NCBI GenBank assembly: GCA_964578485.1
Contig: CAZODA010000004.1
Span: forward strand, 62,001-126,000
Length of the DNA stretch: 64,000 nucleotides
Direction: 5' to 3'
Source of the DNA: CAZODA01 sp964578485
GTDB lineage: Bacteria > Bacteroidota > Bacteroidia > Bacteroidales > Marinilabiliaceae
In this document: positions 37,386 through 43,332 of the stretch, piece after piece
How the letters are laid out: each line of letters opens with the position of its first letter
Position numbering within the stretch: the stretch's first letter is position 1
Notes under the pieces: generated by a model
Seen by the model: the letters and a program-made list of their open reading frames with translations, nothing else
Database searches by the model: none
What the model was told of the DNA's origin: nothing
Made by a program: the position numbers and the translations under genes

Positions 37386-37801
37386 GGAAGGCTTTCATTC
37401 TGAGTTTTAATATACTTCTCCTTACATGGTTCAACACATGGGTAACTAATTATTATTGAAGATCCTTCTTTTTTGAATCTAGTATTAAAAGGAAGATCAT
37501 TAGCACAATCTGGTGAACTTATAGTAGAATCAACAAGAGAATAAGTTCCTGCACTTGGAATATTTGCCCGGCCTGTTGCAGCACATATTGATCCATTTGA
37601 TGTAATTGTCCCATCCGAGTGAAATTCTATTGTTTTATCGCTAGTTATATTGTAAAAAGTGCCACTTCCGTCACCAGGATCAAGTAATACTTCTATTAAT
37701 CTCCATTTGCCTATTAAATCCAAATCTATTGTCTTATCATCTTTGTCAGTACAAGATAATAATAGTCCGACAAATAAGATTAAAAACATCTTTTTCATCA
37801 T
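37382..37801 (-). CDS. Lipocalin-like lipoprotein
   Basis: A 139-residue lipoprotein. MKKMFLILFVGLLLSCTDKD is the signal with lipobox LLSC. The mature part begins IGKWRLIEVLLDPGDGSGTF and has DKTIEFHSDGTITSNG, the beta-strand pattern of small lipocalin-like/META-like proteins of this phylum. Four cysteines may form two disulfides. First gene of a two-lipoprotein cassette. Ligand unknown. Confidence 0.75.
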   Translation of the reverse strand: MMKKMFLILFVGLLLSCTDKDDKTIDLDLIGKWRLIEVLLDPGDGSGTFYNITSDKTIEFHSDGTITSNGSICAATGRANIPSAGTYSLVDSTISSPDCANDLPFNTRFKKEGSSIIISYPCVEPCKEKYIKTQNESLP

Positions 37802-37924
37802 CTTAATTTTTTACCTAACAATATATAGATGAAAAAATCACCTGTAAGGTTGCGTAAATTATATTTTGATTTCGCTCAAATTATTTTGTAATAATTTTTT
37901 CTTAATTGATAGTAAAATGTCTGA

Positions 37925-38033
37925 ATATGGAAGTTTATAGGGCATTTCCCTATCAAGATACATTGAACTTGATGCGAGGTAGAACGCCTGAATACACTAC
38001 AAGCCCCGCTATGACTTATACACGCTGTTAGGC
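37925..38033 (-). repeat. Degenerate attC-like site of the PemK cassette
   Basis: The right boundary is GTTAGGC (38027-38033). Inner arms GTTTATAGGGCAT and ATGACTTATACAC pair with two or three mismatches. The left box is not recognisable. It ends 8 bases before the toxin stop, the expected place. Weaker than the other sites. Confidence 0.45.
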
Positions 38034-38040
38034 TTTCGTG

Positions 38041-38388
38041 TTATTCTAAATCGAGTATTAGCTTAATGTTCTCATTCACCTTTTCCGCAATATGCATTGG
38101 TAAATCACCAACCTTTTTCATTAATCTACTATTGTCAATCGCCCTAAGCTGGTCTATCATGATGTCGCAATTTTCATGCACATTTGCAGTGCCCTTTTTC
38201 AAATGTACTCGCAATAACTCAGATTCCTTGTTCACATTTGTCGTAATTGGGCAAATAATGGTTGATGGGTGAGGTATCTTATTCAATAGGTTTGTCTGAA
38301 CAACTAGAACAGGTCTCGTTTTTCCCGGCTCGGTGCCGATTTGAGGATTCAAATCAGCAATCCATATTTCAAATTGCTTAGTCTGCAT
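38041..38388 (-). CDS. PemK/MazF family toxin (endoribonuclease)
   Basis: A 115-residue PemK-like protein. IWIADLNPQIGTEPGKTRPVLV is the diagnostic first segment with the catalytic Arg, and ICPITT follows; both match mRNA interferases. It overlaps the antitoxin gene by 11 bases, antitoxin first. It should cleave RNA when unneutralised. A fragment of a second copy of this system remains at 33.86 kb. Confidence 0.9.
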   Translation of the reverse strand: MQTKQFEIWIADLNPQIGTEPGKTRPVLVVQTNLLNKIPHPSTIICPITTNVNKESELLRVHLKKGTANVHENCDIMIDQLRAIDNSRLMKKVGDLPMHIAEKVNENIKLILDLE

Positions 38389-38608
38389 AGCCTAGTTGCT
38401 CAAATTCTTTAAGTACGGAAAGTGAATCTGATTTCACAAGTTCAGATTCTTTCCTGAGTTTTCTCTCGAGTATCATTCTCTTCTGAAGCTTGTTGTAATA
38501 CTCGATTGCTTCGTTGATATAGCGATTTCTAGGCTTTTTAATCAAGGCTAGAATCTTTTCAGTCTCTTCGAAGATGGGTTCATCTATTTTCAGTGATATA
38601 TTTTTCAT
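38378..38608 (-). CDS. Ribbon-helix-helix antitoxin of the PemK toxin
   Basis: A 76-residue protein: an N-terminal strand KNISLKIDEPIFEETEKIL and helix KPRNRYINEAIEYYNKLQ form a ribbon-helix-helix DNA-binding fold; the charged end should bind the toxin. It overlaps pemK by 11 bases. It probably represses the operon through the repeated GGTATAT words upstream. Confidence 0.82.
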   Translation of the reverse strand: MKNISLKIDEPIFEETEKILALIKKPRNRYINEAIEYYNKLQKRMILERKLRKESELVKSDSLSVLKEFEQLGYAD

Positions 38609-38633
38609 ACTGATTGCAGTTTACAACCATAAA

Positions 38634-38653
38634 GGTATATCATTTTGGTATAT
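38634..38653 (-). promoter_or_regulatory. Direct repeats GGTATAT, probable RHH operator
   Basis: GGTATAT occurs at 38634-38640 and 38647-38653, 13 bases apart, close to the usual spacing for ribbon-helix-helix dimers. On the minus strand TTTG, 20 bases and TACCTTTA give a near-consensus promoter whose -7 box overlaps one repeat. Confidence 0.45.
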
Positions 38654-38686
38654 ACTACAAATCTTCCAAAGAAAAAAATGCATGAA

Positions 38687-38821
38687 GCGCAGCGGTTCAA
38701 GGCTTGGCGGTCGGGCGGTTGGTGGGGCAACGTTTTTGTCTGCCGATACAAAAGCTGATGCGGCTGATAATCTTCCGAAATTATACTTTTTAGCCCGACT
38801 GACGCTAAGCCTTTGTTAGAG
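38687..38821 (-). repeat. attC-like site of the pentapeptide-like cassette
   Basis: 135 bp. Inner arms GGTTCAAGGCTTGGCGG and GCCCGACTGACGCTAAGCC; right box GTTAGAG; left box drifted (GCGCAGC). The whole site is closely similar to that at 52469-52603, including the central TTTTTGTCTGC and CAAAAGCTGATGCGG words. Ends 11 bases before the stop of 38833-39759. Confidence 0.75.
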
Positions 38822-38832
38822 GTCGGTCTGTT

Positions 38833-39759
38833 CTATAAATCATTTTCATTATTCCATAGTTCTAGAAATTTAGAAACTTTCAATAATTCATTTTCTACCT
38901 CATAATCATCCATTTTTGGGAATAAACCTGTCGTTGGAAATCCACTCTTCACTTCTTCTTGAAATTCTTTTAAAGTTCCTCTGAACAGCCAAGTTTCATC
39001 TTCATTCCAAGAATATGGCTTCCACCAAACAACATCAGAGTCAATAGCGTATATTACCTTGCTATTATCATTAACTACCTCAGTAAACCTTTCTTCATTT
39101 TTAAACTCAATTTCACGTACATCGCTGTCCCAAAAATATAATAATGAGATATCATCTACGTCTTCCATTTTACAGCCCTCAAAAGAGCATTCAAAAAAAA
39201 CAGTATCTTTCATCCATTCTTTATTCGGTTTCACATGAACAAAATTTGATTTATCTATACAACATTTGTTAAAAATAGTTTCTGATATATTGGTTGTGTG
39301 GAATCCTGTATGCTTAATATCACTCTTATAAAATGATGACTTTCCACAGTTACAATTAAGCATATGAATGTTGTATGCGACAGAATTTCTAAAGCTTAAT
39401 CTAAACAAATTGCAATCGACTAAAGATAAATCTTCTATATTAGACTTTTTGATTTTTAAACTTGTTAAATCGCAAGCATGAAAACCTACTATTTTGCCAA
39501 AACATTCAATAAATTCATTTCGTTTCATTGAACAGTCTTCAAAGCTTACCAAACTCATATCTATTCCTCTCCAAACAACATTATCAATAAGTTCAGATTT
39601 TACGACAAGCCCTTTTAAGTTAATATTAAGTGCAATAGCTTCTTTAAGAACTGAACGATAATCTGGGAAAAGTTCAGATTTTTCGAGTTCATAAATTATT
39701 TTATTATCATCAGTGATTAATTGTATCATTTCCATAAGACTGATCTCTAATGTTTCCAT
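38833..39759 (-). CDS. Divergent pentapeptide-repeat-like protein
   Basis: A 308-residue cytoplasmic protein from the ATG at 39759. The middle (about 55-205) repeats a five-residue beta-helix rhythm: LVSFEDCSMKRNEF, DLTSLKIKKSNIEDLSLVDC, NLFRLSFRNS, DIKHTGFHTTNISETIFN. Pentapeptide proteins can mimic DNA or act as scaffolds or effectors; the target here is unknown. A longer frame to 39819 would begin at TTG inside an attC site and is rejected. The first codons lie within the attC R' box region, so cassette insertion and coding start overlap. Confidence 0.72.
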   Translation of the reverse strand: METLEISLMEMIQLITDDNKIIYELEKSELFPDYRSVLKEAIALNINLKGLVVKSELIDNVVWRGIDMSLVSFEDCSMKRNEFIECFGKIVGFHACDLTSLKIKKSNIEDLSLVDCNLFRLSFRNSVAYNIHMLNCNCGKSSFYKSDIKHTGFHTTNISETIFNKCCIDKSNFVHVKPNKEWMKDTVFFECSFEGCKMEDVDDISLLYFWDSDVREIEFKNEERFTEVVNDNSKVIYAIDSDVVWWKPYSWNEDETWLFRGTLKEFQEEVKSGFPTTGLFPKMDDYEVENELLKVSKFLELWNNENDL

Positions 39760-39880
39760 GGCTTGGCTTTCGTGCGGTGGAGTACCCAATAAATACCCTG
39801 CGAGCCAAGGGCCTATCAAATGTAAGCAAACTTATTCGAGGGGCAAGACGCCCAAGCCTGAAGCTAAGCTGCTGTTGTGG
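39745..39880 (-). repeat. attC-like site of the HigBA cassette; overlaps the next gene's start
   Basis: 136 bp. Arms GGCTTGGCTTTCGTGCGG and GACGCCCAAGCCTGAAGC; right box GTTGTGG; left box CTCTAAT (minus strand ATTAGAG). The ATG of 38833-39759 (39757-39759) lies inside it. Bases 39774-39835 are nearly identical to 41764-41826 in the truncated site. Confidence 0.75.
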
Positions 39881-39897
39881 TGTCGTTTATTTGTCTG

Positions 39898-40197
39898 CTA
39901 TAGGAAAGTCAGCCCGATTTTACGTCCTAAACCCTGTTCAAAAATCCGAAATAAAGTCGATAATTGTATATTTCCTTTACCATTCTCAAGTTTTGAAATA
40001 TAACTTTTCTTGGTTCCTGCTCTCTCCGCTAATTCCTCTTGTGTTATATTGGCTTCTCGTCGAGCTTCCTTTAACATTTCACTAACGATGAACATTTGAG
40101 CGCCTTCTTCATATTTTCTACGACTTACCGTGCCAATTTCTCCGTGTTCTTTGTTAATTAGCTCTTCAAATGTATTTATGTTCGCATATTTGTCCAT
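39898..40197 (-). CDS. higA: HigA-like XRE antitoxin
   Basis: A 99-residue protein with a C-terminal helix-turn-helix (ITQEELAERAGTKKSYISKL, then ENGKGNIQLSTLFRIF). The N-terminal part should bind the toxin. Five bases separate it from the upstream HigB-like gene. Toxin-first order, as in HigBA. It probably binds the palindrome at 40544-40561. Confidence 0.85.
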   Translation of the reverse strand: MDKYANINTFEELINKEHGEIGTVSRRKYEEGAQMFIVSEMLKEARREANITQEELAERAGTKKSYISKLENGKGNIQLSTLFRIFEQGLGRKIGLTFL

Positions 40198-40202
40198 AAT
40201 AT

Positions 40203-40535
40203 CTATTTTTTATTTACGAAATATTCTTTCATTAGCTTTTCTGCCTTTTCGATTTCTTGCGGCGGTGTCTTCTGCGTTTCCTTCTGGAAACCATGAAAAA
40301 GCACAACGAGACAACCCTTGTCAAAACAGCAGAAGATTCGAAAGATATTTGACTGATACTTCACCCGAATTTCATACAGCCCGTTCGTGCCCGTAAGGTG
40401 CTTCAAGAACTTTTCAGGCACATGCTTCACTTGCCTTATGAGTTCAAGAACGTATTGTATTTTCTGCTTTACCCCTTGGTCCTGCTTTCGGTAGAAGTCA
40501 ATAAAATGGGTCCTGTAGAAAATTATCTTTCGCAT
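40203..40535 (-). CDS. higB: HigB/RelE-like toxin
   Basis: A 110-residue RelE-superfamily toxin: FYRKQDQGVKQKIQYVLELI, FLKHLTGTNGLYEIRVKYQS and IFRIFCCFDKGCLVVLFHGF match the HigB-type fold, with basic residues in the central strands for mRNA cleavage at the ribosome. It precedes its antitoxin. A consensus promoter and palindrome are immediately upstream. Confidence 0.87.
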   Translation of the reverse strand: MRKIIFYRTHFIDFYRKQDQGVKQKIQYVLELIRQVKHVPEKFLKHLTGTNGLYEIRVKYQSNIFRIFCCFDKGCLVVLFHGFQKETQKTPPQEIEKAEKLMKEYFVNKK

Positions 40536-40539
40536 GCCA

Positions 40540-40570
40540 CAAAGTTATCTTAAAAGATAACAATATGCAA
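40540..40570 (-). promoter_or_regulatory. Promoter and palindromic operator of higBA
   Basis: Minus strand: TTG (40570-40568), 20 bases, TAACTTTG (40547-40540). An 18-bp palindrome with 8-bp arms GTTATCTT / AAGATAAC spans 40544-40561 between the two boxes and overlaps the -7 element, as expected for HigA autorepression. Confidence 0.72.
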
Positions 40571-40603
40571 GGAATTTGGGTTTTTTCTTGTTCAATAAAT
40601 GCA

Positions 40604-40733
40604 CTACAACGCCCGGCGGTATGGTTAGTTGCCGATTTCGAAGCACTTTCCAGTCAAGTTACACAAAGGTTGGAGCGGGCTACAACCCTTAAATAACCTA
40701 CTATCCCGGCAATTTTTATAACGCGTGTTGTGC
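40604..40733 (-). repeat. attC-like site of the second Fic cassette
   Basis: 130 bp with boxes CTACAAC and GTTGTGC. Arms CCCGGCGGTATGGTTAGTTG and CCCGGCAATTTTTATAACGC pair with bulges. On the minus strand R'' is GCACAAC and R' GTTGTAG. It ends 12 bases before the fic stop. Confidence 0.7.
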
Positions 40734-40744
40734 TTATGTGCCTT

Positions 40745-41527
40745 TTATTCTTGGTCATCAATCCCTTTAACTGTCATTAATAAAAAATCGAGGCATTTTG
40801 AATAATCCAAATTCTCATATTCAAGTCCAATCTTTCTAATATTTGAATAATAATCCTTGAGTTTCTTATAGTAATTTTTCTCTAACTGCACTGAAGTCGC
40901 CTTCTCTCCAATTTTCTCTATCAGGAACCACTTTTCAATCAATCGTGCGGTGCGTCCGTTGCCATCTTGAAATGGATGAATTTTAACAAAAACCAAATGC
41001 AATAAAGACGAATAATAGAAAATCTCAAAAGGATTTAAATCAGCACGATGAAGTATCTCAATATCATGAAATAATTTATCAAGTTCTGATTTAACTATCT
41101 CAGGGCTTGCAGAAACATACTCAATTTTATCATCGCTGTTTATTACAAACATTGGATTGCTCCTAATCAATCCTTGCTGGCTTTTCGGTAAAAGATTTTT
41201 ACTCAAAATCGAGTGGGCTTTTTTTACATTCTCAAGTGTCAAATGATTATTATCAATGAAGTCATATGCAGAATATAAATCATCAGCTTTTCTGGTATAA
41301 TCCGGTTTGAATTTTACTTTTAAAAATTTGTGCTTGAAATAACTATCAAAATCGATATCCTCTCCCTCAATCTTTGATGAATAAACGGATGAAACCGATT
41401 TATAAAACTGAAAATAATCTACAGGTACTCCAGGCTGTTTGCTTTTATCAATTTTATCCAATGGCGATTCTATTACAGCTTTGGTGTAATCATCAAGGAA
41501 CTTATCTGTCAGAATCTTAAAATCCAT
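40745..41527 (-). CDS. Fic/DOC family protein
   Basis: A 260-residue Fic protein with intact loop HPFQDGNGRTAR near residue 180 and an N-terminal inhibitory-helix motif SSKIEG ([ST]xxxE[GN]). Unlike the Fic protein at 34.6 kb it has no C-terminal winged helix. It should transfer AMP or another nucleotide to a protein target, held in check by its own helix. Sole gene of its cassette. Confidence 0.9.
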   Translation of the reverse strand: MDFKILTDKFLDDYTKAVIESPLDKIDKSKQPGVPVDYFQFYKSVSSVYSSKIEGEDIDFDSYFKHKFLKVKFKPDYTRKADDLYSAYDFIDNNHLTLENVKKAHSILSKNLLPKSQQGLIRSNPMFVINSDDKIEYVSASPEIVKSELDKLFHDIEILHRADLNPFEIFYYSSLLHLVFVKIHPFQDGNGRTARLIEKWFLIEKIGEKATSVQLEKNYYKKLKDYYSNIRKIGLEYENLDYSKCLDFLLMTVKGIDDQE

Positions 41528-41736
41528 TATTCATCAATTTGTACAAAGGTAATCTTTTTAGTTCCTGTTTAAAAGTCTGTTGATATTATGGAAACGCAAG
41601 GCTTTTCCGGCATTACTCACAACTTGTTTATACCCGCGACTTTATTGCGCCTATACGAACATTGGTGGCTGGATAGGTGCAACCGGGTTGCGTACTATTT
41701 CCCATAATTGTCTAGATAGATGTCTCCTTACAATGC

Positions 41737-41826
41737 CACCAACGGTTCGGGGCTTGGCGGTCGGGCGGTAGAATGCCCAATAAACACCCTGCGAGCCAAG
41801 GGCCTATCAAATGTAAGCAAACTTAT
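41737..41826 (-). repeat. Truncated attC-like site (left half only)
   Basis: CACCAAC, then GGTTCGGGGCTTGGCGGTC and the central block shared with 39774-39835. The other arm and its GTT box, present in the 39.8-kb site, are missing; AT-rich sequence follows at once. A deletion has removed the R'' half and probably the gene it served. Confidence 0.65.
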
Positions 41827-41952
41827 CTAATTTTCATATTTTAGTGCCTTAGTGCGGTAAAGGTGCTAAAATTAAAAATTATATCATTGAAAAACAATGC
41901 TTTATCTACGCACTAATTTTGATGGGGACAACTGTAATCAGTAACTTCGCAT

Positions 41953-42083
41953 GTACAACTTTTGGCAATATGCTATGTACAGAAAATGGCAACATTAGGT
42001 GTACATAAAAAGGGTCCTTCAATTTGCCTAAAACGCTCAGTATAGGCCGCCTACCCACCATTTTGCCAAACGAGCTGTTCTCT
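41953..42083 (-). repeat. attC-like site of the PHP-ATPase cassette
   Basis: 131 bp, boxes GTACAAC and GTTCTCT, arms TTTTGGCAATATG and CCATTTTGCCAAACGAGC. GTTCTCTGC at 42077-42085 is matched exactly by GCAGAGAAC at 46352-46360, the far end of the cassette, so the three genes between were probably mobilised as one 4.3-kb unit. Confidence 0.72.
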
Positions 42084-42177
42084 GCTGACTTTTTTGGCTC
42101 GTTAGTTTGTCTTCTTTTATATAAATCTAGATCTTTTAGTCGTTTTTTAATTACGAATTTCTGTAATACTTTCACTT

Positions 42178-43332
42178 TTAAGGTCTTTTAATCACAGAAA
42201 TAAACAGTTCTCTATCCGTATCATTGATTAATTCCAAATTGGGTGAATTTTCCAACGCCCTTGGAATACCACTTCCAACACCAACAAAAGGTAAAATATA
42301 CCTTGCATTTGTAAATAGAATAGGATTCCTAGGAATAGAAGTACCAATTTTAATTTTATCAATGGTAAGTGTGTTAGGTAGTTTACCTGGGCTTATAATC
42401 TCCATTCTATCATCAAAAATAAACACTTTAATACTAGATGAAATAAAATAATTTCTATGTATTAAAGCATTGATAAGTAATTCTTCTATAGTTTCTATTG
42501 GTATTTCTAACTCTGAAGGCGAATTAAAACTGTCTTTTTTCTGTATCTTTTTTAGATTTCTCGTAATGAAAGAGAGAGTTTTATCGTATAGTTCTTTTAA
42601 GTTCCCTGTAAAAGGATCTTCTTTATCACGGAACTTATTTGAACTTATATCATTCCCGATAATCGAAACGCATTGTACAGTGAATGTAGGTCGAAACTGT
42701 TGGGGGTTTCTACCAAAAAAAAGTATTCCACCAAGACTAATTTTGCCGTCTTTTAGCATCCCTAGATTAGAAAGAAGTGAAGCGGTAGATTGTCCGAGTT
42801 CTTCTATTGATTTCTTTGTTTTTGCTACTATGAACTCTTGAAAAAAAACCTCATCAATATCATTAATTGTTGTGCCGTTCACTATGGTTTCATCAGCAAA
42901 AAGGTTCCCACTACTTTGAAGTAAACGAGCAATTTCTTCTTTAGCTATTACTTTGCGTTTATCAGAGCCGTTTTTGACCCAAATTATTCCATTGTTGTCC
43001 ATATGAGGCTTACTCGTACCCTCTGATATGTGGGCTACTATAACATTCTGTTTGTCAACCTTTACGGTTTCAGTATAGATGTAAATCGGTGCTTTAACAT
43101 TATTTGATGCAGCATTAGCTAACAATTCATTGGTTGCTTGAAGTTCCTCAAAAGAAAGTCCATTGATTTGTCCTGTTTTATCATCAATACCAATAATTAT
43201 TATACCGCCATTTGTATTTGAAAAAGCAACCATTTCTGCTCCAATTGAATTGGCATTATTTACACGGACTTTAAATTGAACCTTGCTTGATTCGCCCATT
43301 TGGATTAAATCCAATAATTCTAATGCGTCCAT
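42178..43332 (-). CDS. AlbA/Schlafen-domain ATP-binding protein
   Basis: A 384-residue protein. Residues about 10-130 are an AlbA_2 (Schlafen-like) domain: ESSKVQFKVRVNNANSIGAE, AFSNTNGGIIIIGIDD, NGIIWVKNGSDKR. The C-terminal region has ETIEELLINALIHRNYF and MEIISPGKLPNTLT, the HATPase_c_4-like part that often follows AlbA_2. It starts 13 bases inside the end of the PHP-ATPase gene, so the two are translationally coupled. AlbA-type domains occur in regulators and as nuclease or helicase partners in defence; here it is likely the partner of the ATPase. Confidence 0.82.
   Translation of the reverse strand: MDALELLDLIQMGESSKVQFKVRVNNANSIGAEMVAFSNTNGGIIIIGIDDKTGQINGLSFEELQATNELLANAASNNVKAPIYIYTETVKVDKQNVIVAHISEGTSKPHMDNNGIIWVKNGSDKRKVIAKEEIARLLQSSGNLFADETIVNGTTINDIDEVFFQEFIVAKTKKSIEELGQSTASLLSNLGMLKDGKISLGGILFFGRNPQQFRPTFTVQCVSIIGNDISSNKFRDKEDPFTGNLKELYDKTLSFITRNLKKIQKKDSFNSPSELEIPIETIEELLINALIHRNYFISSSIKVFIFDDRMEIISPGKLPNTLTIDKIKIGTSIPRNPILFTNARYILPFVGVGSGIPRALENSPNLELINDTDRELFISVIKRP

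Larger units (their letters stand above)
41528..42177. other. Gene-free stretch with attC remnants
   Basis: 650 bases. A possible cassette end TCACAAC (41617-41623) matches the Fic cassette's own box over GTTGTG. A truncated attC occupies 41737-41826 and a complete one 41953-42083. The 120 bases between them hold no gene. An 89-codon minus frame (41906-42175, GTG start) runs through the attC and is not credible. The region looks like the residue of a deleted cassette. Confidence 0.55.

Noticed and set aside
38833..39819. Longer start for the pentapeptide-like gene
   Set aside because: The first 20 codons begin at TTG and are attC sequence; the ATG at 39759 is better.
41906..42175. 89-codon minus-strand frame after the AlbA gene
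   Set aside because: Begins with GTG, runs through the arms of an attC site, and has no protein-like organisation.
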